Shown: piece by piece, positions 33,729 to 42,585 of the stretch
Position numbering within the stretch: position 1 is the first letter of the stretch
Layout: every line of letters begins with the position of its first letter
Source of the DNA: Blastococcus tunisiensis
GTDB taxonomy: Bacteria; Actinomycetota; Actinomycetes; Mycobacteriales; Geodermatophilaceae
Reading direction: 5' to 3'
DNA: 64,000 nucleotides
Assembly (NCBI RefSeq): GCF_900112815.1
Contig: NZ_FOND01000011.1
Coordinates: 106,734-170,733 of the forward strand
Made by a program: the position numbers and the translations under genes
Notes under the pieces: model-generated
Databases searched by the model: none
Told to the model about the DNA's origin: nothing
Seen by the model: only the letters and a program-made list of their open reading frames with translations

Positions 33729-34517
33729 TCAGCTGCGGGGGAGGCCCAGGTCGGCGAGGGCCGCCGCGACGGCGTCGTCGTGCAGCAGGTCGAGCACCAG
33801 CAGCCGGTGCACGAGGACCCCGCGACGGGTGAGCCGCAGGTCGGCGGCGCGCAGCCGGGGGAGCGTGGCGCCCGGGCGGGCCGGCACCGGGGACGGGGCG
33901 AGCAGGCCGGCCGCCTGGAGGTCGGTGACGTCCTCGCGGGCGCCCCAGGTCGTCCAGGCGCGCGGCTCGTCCTCCAGCGGTGCCATCGGCAGCGGCACGC
34001 GGTCCCGGCGGCCCACCCCGGCGAGCAGGGCGAGCTGCCGCCAGCTCAGCGACCCGGCCAGCCGCAGGGCACGGCCGGCGAGCTCCGGATCCACGTCGGG
34101 CGAGACGCCCACCTCGGCCAGCAGGTAGCCCAGGTGCCGGACCCGCCGCTCCTCGGTCGACCGGCGCGCCGCCGCGACCACCGCCTCGGCGAGCTCGTCG
34201 GCGGCCGGTCGACCGCCGGGCCGCGGGTCGAACCACCCGTCGCTGCGGGCCGTCCGGCCGTTGCCCCGCAGCGTCGCCGCGTACTCCACGGCGAAGGCGA
34301 GGACGGCCCCGGCGCGGACCCGTTCGCGGGGGACCGGCAGCGCGGCCGCCTCGTCGGCGACCGTGCGCAGGGAGCCGGCGAAGCGGGGATCCACCGAGAC
34401 CTTGGCCGCGCCCGGCTCGAAGACCACGGTGGCGGCCGCCCGGCACATCGACCCGGCCACGGCGTCCCCGGCCTCGATGAGGTCGCGGCCGGTGGCGGTC
34501 TGCTCGGATGCGGTCAC
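33729..34517 (-). CDS. Hypothetical soluble protein
   Basis: About 262 residues, mostly alpha-helical, no signal or membrane segment. Notable segments are EERRVRHLGYLLAEV (about 140-155), SWRQLALLAGVGRR (about 170-185) and a C-terminal LRLTRRGVLVHRLLVLD that looks like the end of a winged helix. I do not recognise the family. The GTG at 34517 is preferred; another GTG at 34553 falls inside the hairpin downstream of narK. It follows narK on the same strand. Confidence 0.55.
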   Translation of the reverse strand: MTASEQTATGRDLIEAGDAVAGSMCRAAATVVFEPGAAKVSVDPRFAGSLRTVADEAAALPVPRERVRAGAVLAFAVEYAATLRGNGRTARSDGWFDPRPGGRPAADELAEAVVAAARRSTEERRVRHLGYLLAEVGVSPDVDPELAGRALRLAGSLSWRQLALLAGVGRRDRVPLPMAPLEDEPRAWTTWGAREDVTDLQAAGLLAPSPVPARPGATLPRLRAADLRLTRRGVLVHRLLVLDLLHDDAVAAALADLGLPRS

Positions 34518-34552
34518 CCGGTGATCTTCGTCCGTTCCCGGGGCGACCTGCA

Positions 34553-34595
34553 CGCCGGGAACCGCCCCCTCCCCACAGCGGGGCAGTTCCCGGCG
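34553..34595 (-). terminator. Hairpin after narK
   Basis: CGCCGGGAACCGCCCC (34553-34568) and GGGGCAGTTCCCGGCG (34580-34595) are inverted; the single mismatch becomes a G-U pair in minus-strand RNA. It starts 11 bases after the narK stop (34606), as expected for its terminator. Confidence 0.65.
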
Positions 34596-34605
34596 ACGAT
34601 CGCGG

Positions 34606-36054
34606 TCAGACGCCGGCCCGCTGCATCAGCGTCCCGCGGCGCAGGTAGACGAACCAGGTCACCGCCACGCAGGCGATGTAGAAGCCGCAGAAGGACAGCA
34701 GCGCCGTCTCGACGCCACCGGTGGCGCCGTAGGACTCCGAGACGATCCGCGGGATGAACACCGCCCCCAGGGCACCGACCGCCGAGATGATGCCCACCGC
34801 CGCGGCGGTGTCACGCCGCGCCCGGTAGAGCACGCCGGCCGGGGTCTCCTCGGGGTGGCCGGCGGCGGCCTCGGCCCGGTAGATGATCGGGATCATCCGG
34901 TAGGTCGACCCGTTGGTCATGCCGACGATCGCGAACAGCACGAGGAAGTTGGCGAGGAAGCCGCCGAAGCTCCCCGCGCGGAGGAACAGGATCGCGCTGC
35001 CGATGGCCAGGGCCTGCCCGACGAACGTCACGACGGTGACCTTGGCGCCGCCGACCCGGTCGGCCAGCCACCCGCCGAACGGGCGGGACAGCGATCCCAC
35101 GAGGGGTCCCAGGAACGCGTAGCGGTAGGTGTCGGCCGCGAACTCGTTGGCCAGCACCAGCGGGAACGCCCCGGAGAACCCGATGAAGGAGCCGAAGGCC
35201 CCGATGTAGAGGAAGGACATCACCCAGGTCTGCCGACGACGGGCGATCGCCGCCTGGTCGGCGATGTTCGCCTTCGCGCCGGACAGGTTGTTCATGCCGA
35301 ACCAGGCGCCCACGACCGCGAGCACGATGAACGGCACCCAGATCAGCGCCACGTTCTGCACGTAGCGCGCGTCGCCGCCGTCGGTCGTCCCGGTGCTGCC
35401 GCCCACGATCGCGATCGCGCCGGCGGTGACCGCCAGCGGCCCGACGAGCTGGATGATCGCCACCCCGATGTTGCCGCCGGCGGCGTTGAGGCCGAGCGCG
35501 AAGCCCTTCTCCTTGTCCGGGTAGAAGAAGGAGATGTTCGCCATCGACGAGGCGAAGTTGCCACCGCCGAAGCCGCAGGTGACCGCCGTGAGCACCCAGA
35601 ACCAGTACGGCCGGTCGGTCGTCGCGGCGACCGTGAGCAGGGTGACCGGGATCAGCAGCAGGGCCGCGCTGACCACCGTCCAGTTCCGCCCGCCGACCAG
35701 CGCCGGCATGAACGTGTAGGGCACCCGCATGATCGCGCCCACGAGGCCGGCGGTGGCGACCAGCCAGAACAGCTGGTCGCTGGTGAAGCCGTAGCCGATC
35801 GACGCGAGGACGGCGGTGGCGATGCTGAACATCTGCCACACGCTGAAGCCGATGTTCTCGGCCAGGACCGACCACACCAGGTTCCGCCGGGCCACCGGGC
35901 GGCCCTGCGGCGACGCCCAGAAGGCGGGGTCCTCGGGGTTGTAGTCGTCGATCCACCGGGAGCCGAGCTGTGCCACCGGTCCGGTGCCTGCCGGTGGCGC
36001 CGGGGCCGTGGCGACCACGTTCTCGGTCGTGCGGACGGTGGGCGTGGAGGTCAT
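34606..36054 (-). CDS. narK: Nitrate/nitrite transporter, NarK-type MFS
   Basis: Major facilitator protein of 482 residues with about 12 transmembrane helices, of the nitrate/nitrite porter family. The nitrate signature is clear: GGGNFASSMANISFFYPDKEKG, then GLNAAGGNIGVA; the conserved substrate arginine lies in the MRVPYTF segment. A 50-residue hydrophilic N-terminus contains ENVVATAPAPPAGTG and WIDDYNPED. It supplies nitrate to NasC and may export excess nitrite. It is encoded 2.7 kb from nirD, on the opposite strand. Confidence 0.93.
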   Translation of the reverse strand: MTSTPTVRTTENVVATAPAPPAGTGPVAQLGSRWIDDYNPEDPAFWASPQGRPVARRNLVWSVLAENIGFSVWQMFSIATAVLASIGYGFTSDQLFWLVATAGLVGAIMRVPYTFMPALVGGRNWTVVSAALLLIPVTLLTVAATTDRPYWFWVLTAVTCGFGGGNFASSMANISFFYPDKEKGFALGLNAAGGNIGVAIIQLVGPLAVTAGAIAIVGGSTGTTDGGDARYVQNVALIWVPFIVLAVVGAWFGMNNLSGAKANIADQAAIARRRQTWVMSFLYIGAFGSFIGFSGAFPLVLANEFAADTYRYAFLGPLVGSLSRPFGGWLADRVGGAKVTVVTFVGQALAIGSAILFLRAGSFGGFLANFLVLFAIVGMTNGSTYRMIPIIYRAEAAAGHPEETPAGVLYRARRDTAAAVGIISAVGALGAVFIPRIVSESYGATGGVETALLSFCGFYIACVAVTWFVYLRRGTLMQRAGV

Positions 36055-36115
36055 GGGCGCGTTCCTCGGCTCGTGGGGGCCGGGCGGCCGGCCCGGTCGC
36101 CGGGAACGCTAGGAA

Positions 36116-36135
36116 GGCGCCGTTTCCTCGGCGCC
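36116..36135. promoter_or_regulatory. Inverted repeat upstream of narK
   Basis: GGCGCCG and CGGCGCC flank TTTCCT, 62 bases upstream of the narK start. On the minus strand the loop reads AGGAAA. It could be an operator or part of the narK leader. Confidence 0.35.
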
Positions 36136-36223
36136 GCGCGCGGATGACCTCTCGGGAACGTCCCCCTCACCCCGGGCATCCGGCGGTGTGAGGCCCGGCG
36201 CGGGACGGCGTGCGCCGGAGAGT

Positions 36224-36270
36224 GTGCGCGCGTCGGCAGTTCGAGGCGCGGGAACTGCCGACCCGCGCAC
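36224..36270. repeat. Palindromic element C, copy 1
   Basis: GTGCGCGCGTCGGCAGTTC (36224-36242) and GAACTGCCGACCCGCGCAC (36252-36270) are inverted with one mismatch around a nine-base loop. Further arms GACGGCGTGC (36204) and GCACGCCGTC (36267) offer an alternative pairing. It lies between divergent narK and the acetyltransferase gene. The half-site CTGCCGAC..GCGCAC recurs at 42651-42665. Confidence 0.8.
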
Positions 36271-36315
36271 GCCGTCGCCCCGGAACCTGTCGGGGGTCGC
36301 TGCCACGATGCCGGC

Positions 36316-36908
36316 ATGGCGATCGAGGTGCGTGCCGCGACCGATTTCGACGACGTCGCGACGATGGTCGGCCCCAAGCGGCCGGACGCCGACGTCTGCT
36401 GGTGCCTGAGCTACCGGCTGCCGACGTCGAAGGAGAACCGGGAGCTGCGCGGCCCGGCGCGCGGCGAGCGGGTGCGGCAGCTGGTCCGCGAGGACCCGCC
36501 GCCCGGCGTGCTCGCCTACGACGGCGACGAGGTGGTGGGCTGGGCGGCGATCCACCCGCGGGCCGACACGAGCTTCGCGACCAGCCGCACGATCCCGCAC
36601 GTCGACGACCTCGACGTGTGGTCGCTGTGGTGCGTGCGGGTCCGTCCCGGGCACCGCGGCGCGGGCATCAGCCACTCCCTGGTCGAGGGCGCCGTCGGGT
36701 TCGCCCGCGACCGTGGCGCCCCGTGGTCGAGGCCTACCCGGTGGACAACCGCGGCGCGAAGGTCGACCTGACGATGGCCTACGTCGGCACGCGCGCGCTG
36801 TTCGAGCGGGCCGGGTTCCAGAAGGCGGCCGACACCCAGTCGGTGCTCAACGGCTTCCCCCGGGTGCTCATGCGCCTCGACCTGCGCCCTCAGACCGCCA
36901 GCCGGTAG
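36316..36908 (+). pseudogene. GNAT acetyltransferase broken by a one-base frameshift
   Basis: The first frame starts at ATG 36316 (MAIEVRAATDFDDVATMVG) and runs through the acetyl-CoA loop region VRPGHRGAGISHSL, then goes off into SRPTRWTTAARRST and stops at 36771. The +1 frame continues as VVEAYPVDNRGAK and FERAGFQKA to 36908, exactly the expected end of the family. The break is in a C-run at 36719-36722: five C's would restore GAPVVEAYPVDN. This is either a genuine mutation or a homopolymer sequencing error. The 3' end overlaps the convergent HemD-like gene by 19 bases. Confidence 0.85.
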
Positions 36909-38038
36909 CCGCGCTTCACGACCGTCTCCACGACGGGGGCGCCCAGCGCCGCGCGGAGCCGGGTGACCGCCATCTCCACCGCGTGCCCGTCACCGCCGCC
37001 GGGCAGGGAGCCGACCAGCTCGGCCCGGGCGACGACGTGCCCGGGCCGCCGGGCCAGCTCGCGCAGGACGGCGATCGAGCCGGGCGGCAGTTCCACGATC
37101 CGGCCGTCGAGGACGGCGGCGTACCCACGGACCTGCAGCGTGTGCGGGCCCACCTGCAGCACCGGGTCCCGTTCGGGCAGCCGGGCGACCACCTCGCGGG
37201 CCAGCGCACCGAGCCGGGCGCGCTCGGGCTGGACGGACCCGATGCCCGCCGCGTCGAGCGGGCCGGCGGTCACCGGGCCGACCGCGACGGCCAGCACCCG
37301 CTCGCCGAACGCCGTCACGACGTCGTCGCGCAGGCCGAGCTCGTCGGCGACGCTCAGCAGGCTGGCCGCGGCCGGCGCGCTGGTGAAGGTGACCGCGTCC
37401 ACCCCGCCCCCGGCGATCGCGCCCACCAGCCGGCGCACCGGCGCCACGTCCTCGGGCAGCACCCAGCGGTACACCGGCACGGGAAGGACGTCCGCGCCGG
37501 CCGCGCGTAGGCCCGAGACCAGGTCCGGCAGCGGGTCGCCGTGCAGCTGGACGGCGATCCGGCGCCCCTCCAGCGGTCCCTCGGCGCCGGACAGCAGGTG
37601 CGAGAGGACCTCGGCAGAGGACTCCGACTCCGGCGACCACGCGTCGACCAGGCCACCGCCGCGGATCGCCCCCCGCGCCTTCGGGCCGCGGGCCAGCACC
37701 CGGGCCGGGCGCAGGTGCTCGACCAGGGGCAGGTCCCACGCCTCGGCGGTCTCCAGCCATCCACGGAAGCCGACCCCGGTGGTGGCGACCACGAGGTCGA
37801 CGGGGGAGGCCAGCACCTCGCGGGTCGCGGCCACGAGCTCGGCGTCGTCGGCCAGCGGCACGATCCGGATGGCGGGGGCGTAGACCACGCGGGCGCCGCG
37901 GCGGTCCAGCAGGGCGCCGAGCTCCTCCCGGCGGCGGGCGGCGGTGACCGCGACGGTGTAGCCGGCCAGGGGCAGGGGCTCGGGGGCAGCGGCGGGCTCG
38001 GTCACCACCCCATGGTGCGGCGTCCGTGTTGCCGCCAT
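36890..38038 (-). CDS. nnaR: HemD-like/winged-helix regulator of nitrate assimilation (NnaR-type)
   Basis: Protein of 382 residues with an N-terminal uroporphyrinogen-III synthase domain (about 22-265; VTAARRREELGALL, VTFTSAPAAASLL) and a C-terminal OmpR-type winged helix (about 295-382; ELARRPGHVVARAEL, then VEMAVTRLRAAL and VVKRGYRLAV). This fusion matches NnaR, the nitrate/nitrite assimilation regulator known in Streptomyces, and similar mycobacterial proteins. Proximity to nasC-nirBD and narK supports that role; it could also make uroporphyrinogen III for siroheme. ATG 38038 is used; GTG codons near 38008 are alternatives. It is the last gene of a minus-strand run starting at 40283. Confidence 0.85.
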   Translation of the reverse strand: MAATRTPHHGVVTEPAAAPEPLPLAGYTVAVTAARRREELGALLDRRGARVVYAPAIRIVPLADDAELVAATREVLASPVDLVVATTGVGFRGWLETAEAWDLPLVEHLRPARVLARGPKARGAIRGGGLVDAWSPESESSAEVLSHLLSGAEGPLEGRRIAVQLHGDPLPDLVSGLRAAGADVLPVPVYRWVLPEDVAPVRRLVGAIAGGGVDAVTFTSAPAAASLLSVADELGLRDDVVTAFGERVLAVAVGPVTAGPLDAAGIGSVQPERARLGALAREVVARLPERDPVLQVGPHTLQVRGYAAVLDGRIVELPPGSIAVLRELARRPGHVVARAELVGSLPGGGDGHAVEMAVTRLRAALGAPVVETVVKRGYRLAV

Positions 38039-38073
38039 GTGTCGGCGTCCGGTCCGGGGGCGCCGGCACACCG

Positions 38074-39546
38074 TCAGCCGGGCCGGCGTCGGTCCGGTCC
38101 GACGTGCATCCACCGGGCCAGCAGGACCGTCGCGTCGTCCTGCAGGAGGCCCCCCTGGTGGCGCAGCACCGCCTGGGTCAGCCGGCGCACCGTCTCTGCG
38201 GGCGGTTGACCGGCGGCGATCTCGCGGGACAGGAAGTCCATCAGCCGGTCCTCGCCGAACCAGGCCCCCGACGCGTCCCGGGCCTCGGCGATCCCGTCGG
38301 TGTAGAGGCACAGCCAGTCACCCGGCTCGAGGAGCTCCTCCGCGATCGCCACGCCGGTCACGTCCAGACCGAAGGGGACCCGCCGCCCACCCGTCAGCTG
38401 CTTGACGACCTTGCCGCCGCGCAGCAGGACGGGCGGCGGGTGCCCGGCGTTGAGGTAGCGGAGCCGGCCCGAGCTCAGCTCCACCTCGCCCAGCACCCCG
38501 GTGACGAACGCGCTCCCGGGGAACGCCTCGGCGACGACCGCGTCGATGGCCGCCGCCTGGTCGAACAGACCGCGGGCGTCGCGCCGCGCGCTGCGGTAGC
38601 CGGCCAGCGCCCCGGCCGACATGAGGGCGGCCGGCACGCCGTGCCCCACGGCGTCGAAGATGCCCAGCGACACCGCCGTCTCGGAGAACGCGTAGTCGAA
38701 CGCGTCGCCCCCGACCCGGTAGCTGGGCTCGAGCATGCCGGCCAGCACGAAGTCGTCGGTCGCGGCGGTCAGCGGCGGCAGCTGCTGCCAGATCAGCTCG
38801 GCGGAGGTCGTGAGCGGCCGGTGCCGCCGCAGGCGCTCGAGCTCGTCGCCGTAGGGCTGCATCGAGACGATCAGGTGCCCCAGCATGCGGGCCAGCCAGG
38901 TGCACTGCTGACGGAGGCCCGGATCGTGCAGGTCCGCCGCAGCGCCGGTCGCCACCTCCAGGACCCCGATCCGGTCGGCGCCGTCGATGATCGGCACCCA
39001 CATCCGTGGGCCGTCCTCTCGCTCGGACAGCAGGATCTCGTCCGCGCGGAACGCCCGGCCCGCCATGGTGCCGTCCACCGACTGCGCCTCGGGAGCGGCC
39101 GTGCCGCCCACCCGCACGAGGCTGCGCTGCTCGTGGTCGATCAGATGGACCTCGACCTCCACGCCCAGGGTCCGACCCGCCGACGCGGCCAGCGCGGGCA
39201 GCCGCTCCGGCGGGGAGGAGCCGGCGGCCCCGAGCAGGTCCACCAGGGCGGCCAGCGGACCGGTCGTCGGGCGGGTGGTGCGCAGCGGCCGGCTGTAGGG
39301 CACCCGTCGCTCGGCGATCAGTTCGTCCAGCCGCTCGTTCACCGCGTGGGCCAGCACGTCGGCCTCGGTGGGGGGCAGCCGGACCAGGCCGGTCAGGTGG
39401 GCGTCGAGGTCGACCAGGTCGGCGTGCCCACCGAGGCTGAAGTACCGCATCCAGAGCTGCTCGAGCGACAGGTCGGCGAACTGCATGGCGGCGCGCAGTG
39501 CCGACTGCTGCCGGTCCTCGGGCGGCCGGCGATCGGAGTGCACCAT
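38074..39546 (-). CDS. GAF-PP2C/SpoIIE-type serine phosphatase
   Basis: Protein of 490 residues. An N-terminal helical region (about 10-75) precedes a GAF-like domain (about 110-235) and a SpoIIE/RsbU-type PP2C phosphatase domain (about 265-480) with metal-site motifs VGGDAFDYAF, DAVGHGVPAALM, YLNAGHPPP and YTDGIAEARD. Such enzymes dephosphorylate anti-anti-sigma factors in partner-switching pathways. Its ATG shares one base with the stop of the ANTAR gene (TGATG), so sensor and phosphatase are made together. No anti-sigma partner lies in the window. Confidence 0.9.
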   Translation of the reverse strand: MVHSDRRPPEDRQQSALRAAMQFADLSLEQLWMRYFSLGGHADLVDLDAHLTGLVRLPPTEADVLAHAVNERLDELIAERRVPYSRPLRTTRPTTGPLAALVDLLGAAGSSPPERLPALAASAGRTLGVEVEVHLIDHEQRSLVRVGGTAAPEAQSVDGTMAGRAFRADEILLSEREDGPRMWVPIIDGADRIGVLEVATGAAADLHDPGLRQQCTWLARMLGHLIVSMQPYGDELERLRRHRPLTTSAELIWQQLPPLTAATDDFVLAGMLEPSYRVGGDAFDYAFSETAVSLGIFDAVGHGVPAALMSAGALAGYRSARRDARGLFDQAAAIDAVVAEAFPGSAFVTGVLGEVELSSGRLRYLNAGHPPPVLLRGGKVVKQLTGGRRVPFGLDVTGVAIAEELLEPGDWLCLYTDGIAEARDASGAWFGEDRLMDFLSREIAAGQPPAETVRRLTQAVLRHQGGLLQDDATVLLARWMHVGPDRRRPG

Positions 39547-40283
39547 CAGCGTCTCCGTCGGGCCGTCGACTCGAGGACGGCGTGGGCGGCGGCGGTGACG
39601 GTCGTCTCGGCGGTGTGCGCCTGCCGGAGCAGGACGGCGGCGGCCGACTCCTCGTCGAGGTTGCTGCGCCCCATGAGCACGCCCTTCGCCATGTTGACGA
39701 CGTCGCGGTCGCGGACGGCCTTGCGCATGTCCTCGCTGAACCGTTTCGCCCGGTCGTAGGACCGGACGTTCGCGACCAGGACGGCGGCCTGAGGGGACAA
39801 CATGCCCAGCAGCTGCTCGCTGTGCGCGTCGAAGACCCCGGGGCGGTCGGCGTAGACCTTCATGGCGCCGAGCGAGACGTCGCCGGCGACCAGGGGGGCG
39901 CTGAGGGTGGCGCGCAGGCCCAGCGGCCGGGCGGCGGCCGCCCAGCGCGGCCAGCGGTCCTCCTCGGCCAGGTCGTCGATGCGCACCACGTCGCGCAGGG
40001 ACGCCGCGGCCAGGCACGGCCCCTCGTCCAGCTCGTACTGCAGGGCGTCGGCCCGGCGCACCTGCTCGTCGGTGGCCCCGGAGGAGACCCGGCGTCCACC
40101 GTCGATGATCGACACCCCGGCGCCGGTCGACCCCGGGATCGTCTCCTGGGCCAGCGCGCTGAGCAGGCCGAGAGCGGTGTCGACGGTCTCCTGGGTCAGG
40201 AGCAGGCCCGACATCCGGGCGAAGGCGCCGGCGAGCTCGTCGGTCAGCGGCAGGTGGCGGTCGGCGGTCGGGTGACTGGGCAC
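39546..40283 (-). CDS. GAF-ANTAR transcription antiterminator
   Basis: Protein of 245 residues: GAF domain about 25-165 (IPGSTGAGVSII, DEGPCLAA) and ANTAR RNA-binding domain about 175-235 (IR-type AVRDRDVVNMAKGVLMGRSNLDEESA.. with conserved aromatic-poor helix and Ala residues). ANTAR proteins bind paired hexaloop hairpins in nascent RNA and prevent termination. The start is a GTG. Immediately followed by the phosphatase gene. Its RNA targets cannot be assigned here. Confidence 0.9.
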   Translation of the reverse strand: MPSHPTADRHLPLTDELAGAFARMSGLLLTQETVDTALGLLSALAQETIPGSTGAGVSIIDGGRRVSSGATDEQVRRADALQYELDEGPCLAAASLRDVVRIDDLAEEDRWPRWAAAARPLGLRATLSAPLVAGDVSLGAMKVYADRPGVFDAHSEQLLGMLSPQAAVLVANVRSYDRAKRFSEDMRKAVRDRDVVNMAKGVLMGRSNLDEESAAAVLLRQAHTAETTVTAAAHAVLESTARRRR

Positions 40284-40400
40284 GGCAGGTCCTGTCGGGG
40301 GCGTCGGCGCTGCGCCACCGTCGCTTCGATGGGAACGCCGCCCCTCACCTGCGCACCTGCGGCGCCGCGCAAACCTCTCCGGTCACCGCCGGTCCGGCGG

Positions 40401-40979
40401 TCAGCCCAGGAGGGGCAGGTCGGACGCCGGGTCGCCGCCCGCGCCGTCGAGCCGGAGGTCGGCGTGCGCCCGGGTGTCCTCGCGGGCGAACTCCGCGGCC
40501 TCGGTGCGCTGCCAGCGGCGCCACTCGTCCGCCAGCTCCGCCCCGTCCCGCGCCAGGCCGCGGGCCAGCCGCAGCTCCGCCGGCGCCTCCACCCACAGCC
40601 GCAGCGTCGTCCACGGGTCCAGCGCGCGCGGACTGGACCCGCAGCCCTCGACGACCAGCACCGGACGCACCGGCACCACCACCGGCTCGGGGGCGAACCA
40701 CCGTCTGGTCCAGTCGAACCGGTGGTGGGCGCCCGGGCGGCCCTCGGCCAGCGGCGCGAGGACACCGGCCTGCAACCGGCCCGAGGCGCCGGTCAGCGTC
40801 CAGCCGGCGTACAGGTCGTCGAAGTGCAGCAGCACGGCGGCGTCCCCGAGGGCGGCCGCCAGCCGGCCGGCCACGGTGGTCTTGCCCGACCCCGCCGGGC
40901 CGTCGACACAGACCAGCCGGACCCCACCCAGCCGTGGGGGAGCGGCCAGGACCCGGGCGGCGACGACGCCGACCGGCAC
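40401..40979 (-). CDS. P-loop nucleoside/uridine kinase-like protein
   Basis: Small ATPase of 192 residues with Walker A GPAGSGKTT near residue 27, LLHFDDLYAGW as the acceptor or lid segment and VEGCGSS, resembling uridine-kinase-like proteins and AAA-family ATPases annotated only generally in actinobacteria. The GTG at 40979 lies five bases after the stop of the upstream metallo-hydrolase gene. Substrate unknown. Confidence 0.75.
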   Translation of the reverse strand: MPVGVVAARVLAAPPRLGGVRLVCVDGPAGSGKTTVAGRLAAALGDAAVLLHFDDLYAGWTLTGASGRLQAGVLAPLAEGRPGAHHRFDWTRRWFAPEPVVVPVRPVLVVEGCGSSPRALDPWTTLRLWVEAPAELRLARGLARDGAELADEWRRWQRTEAAEFAREDTRAHADLRLDGAGGDPASDLPLLG

Positions 40980-40984
40980 GGCGC

Positions 40985-42034
40985 TCAGCGGACCGCCAGG
41001 GTCCAGGTCGGCACCGGGCCACCGCTGCTGACGACGAGCCCCCGGCTGGCGAGCAGGCGCAGGTGGGCGTCGGTCTCGGTCACCGCGAAGATCCGCATCC
41101 GCCGCTCGTACTGCTCCCACGGCCGCGACCAGGTGAGGTGCGCGGCCAGGTCCCACGGGGTGGAGCCCGGGTGCGACCGGATCGCGTCGAGCAGCTCGGC
41201 GAGCCGCTGCTCGTGGTGGGCGGTCAGCGCGTCCACCCGGCTCTGCAGCCCGCGGAAGCGCCACTCGTGCGCCGGCAGCACCTCGGCGACGTCGAGGTCG
41301 CGCACGGCGGCCAGCGAGTCGAGGAAGTCGCGCAGCGGATCGGCGGCACCGCGCTGCCCGGTGGAGATGTTGGGGCTGATCCGCGGGAGGACGTGGTCGC
41401 CGGAGAAGAACAGCCGGGTGCCCTCCTCGGCGAAGCAGAGGTGCCCCGGGGTGTGGCCCGGCGTGTGGACCGCGCGCAGCCGCCAGCCGGGGAAGTCCGC
41501 GACGTCGCCGTCCTCCAGGAACCGGTCGGCGACGGCCATCCGGGTGAACGCCTCCATCCGCTCCGGTGGGCCGACGTCGGAGGCGGCCTCCTCGCGATCG
41601 GCGCCCAGGCCCACCAGGAAGTCGATCTCGCCGGCGACGGCCGCGGTGGCGCCCGAGGCGTTGAGCCCGGCGACGACGCCGACGTCGGCCGGGTGCATGG
41701 CGATCCACGCTCCCGACTCCTCCCGCACGCGGGCCGCCAGGCCGAGGTGGTCGACGTGCAGGTGGGTGACCAGCACGCCCCGCACGTCGGGGACGGCCGC
41801 GCCGATGGCGGCCAGCCCGCCGGTCAGCGCCGTCCAGCTCTCCTCGCTCTGCCAGCCGGTGTCGAGCAGGCCCAGACCGCCGCCGGACAACGCGAACGCG
41901 TGCACGCTGACGTACCGGAGCGGGTTGTGCGGGATCGGCACCGGGATCGACCACAGCCCGCTGCGCACCTCTTCGACCGGGGGCAGGGCCCGGGCCTGCC
42001 AGGCGGCGTGCTGGGCGGTGCCGGTGATCTCCAC
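40985..42034 (-). CDS. MBL-fold metallo-hydrolase
   Basis: Metallo-beta-lactamase-fold hydrolase of 349 residues. The zinc motif THLHVDHLG (THxHxDH), a second-shell GHTPGH and FSGDHVLP are all present. A C-terminal winged-helix-like extension (about 270-349; HPGSTPWDLAAHL..TDAHLRLLASRGLV) is typical of the LACTB2-like branch. GTG 42034 is chosen because the preceding codons are antisense to the next gene's promoter; the ORF is open further upstream. Substrate unknown. Confidence 0.85.
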   Translation of the reverse strand: MEITGTAQHAAWQARALPPVEEVRSGLWSIPVPIPHNPLRYVSVHAFALSGGGLGLLDTGWQSEESWTALTGGLAAIGAAVPDVRGVLVTHLHVDHLGLAARVREESGAWIAMHPADVGVVAGLNASGATAAVAGEIDFLVGLGADREEAASDVGPPERMEAFTRMAVADRFLEDGDVADFPGWRLRAVHTPGHTPGHLCFAEEGTRLFFSGDHVLPRISPNISTGQRGAADPLRDFLDSLAAVRDLDVAEVLPAHEWRFRGLQSRVDALTAHHEQRLAELLDAIRSHPGSTPWDLAAHLTWSRPWEQYERRMRIFAVTETDAHLRLLASRGLVVSSGGPVPTWTLAVR

Positions 42035-42086
42035 GGGCCCGCACTCTGCCAGCCGCCTCCGGACGGCTGGCTGCCACCATGGACCC

Positions 42087-42572
42087 GTGACAGCAGCTCC
42101 CGCAGCACCGGTGTCGGCCGTTCCCCGCCGTCTCCGGCTGATCCTCGCCGTCGTGGCCGCGGTCGTCCTCGCGGTGATGGTGTACGTCGCGCTGGGCCTG
42201 AAGGAGACGACGAACACCGTCGTCACCTACCGGACGTCGGACCAGGTCGCCCTCGCGGGCGTCGGGCTCGTGCTCGCCGCCGGCATCCTGTTCCTGGGCC
42301 GCTCCCGGGTGGATGCCGACGCCGAGGGCGTCCAGGTCCGCAACCTGCTCGTCCAGCACCGGCTGCCCTGGAGCGCGGTGCGTGCGGTCCGGTTCGACCG
42401 GAAGTCCTCCTGGGCGTCGCTGCTGCTGGAGAACGGCGACGAGATCTCGGTGCTCGCCGTCCAGGCGGCCGACAGGGAGCACGCCGTCCGCGCCGTCGAG
42501 GGGCTGCGCGCGCTGCGGGACGCCGCCCGGGCGAACGACCCGGTCCGCCCACCGCTGCTCTACGACGACTAG
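42087..42572 (+). CDS. PH-domain (bPH-type) membrane protein
   Basis: Protein of 161 residues with two transmembrane helices (about 16-36 and 50-68) and a C-terminal bacterial PH-like domain (about 72-150: DADAEGVQVRNLLVQHRLPWSAVRAVRFDR). Such proteins are common and uncharacterised in actinobacteria. GTG start at 42087; divergent from the metallo-hydrolase, 52 bases apart. Confidence 0.8.
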   Translation: MTAAPAAPVSAVPRRLRLILAVVAAVVLAVMVYVALGLKETTNTVVTYRTSDQVALAGVGLVLAAGILFLGRSRVDADAEGVQVRNLLVQHRLPWSAVRAVRFDRKSSWASLLLENGDEISVLAVQAADREHAVRAVEGLRALRDAARANDPVRPPLLYDD

Positions 42573-42585
42573 TGCCCCGGCTGCC

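Noticed and set aside
40284..40400. Stress-sigma type promoter before the ANTAR gene
   Set aside because: A GTTT element is visible on the minus strand but no convincing GGGTA-type -10 lies at the right distance.
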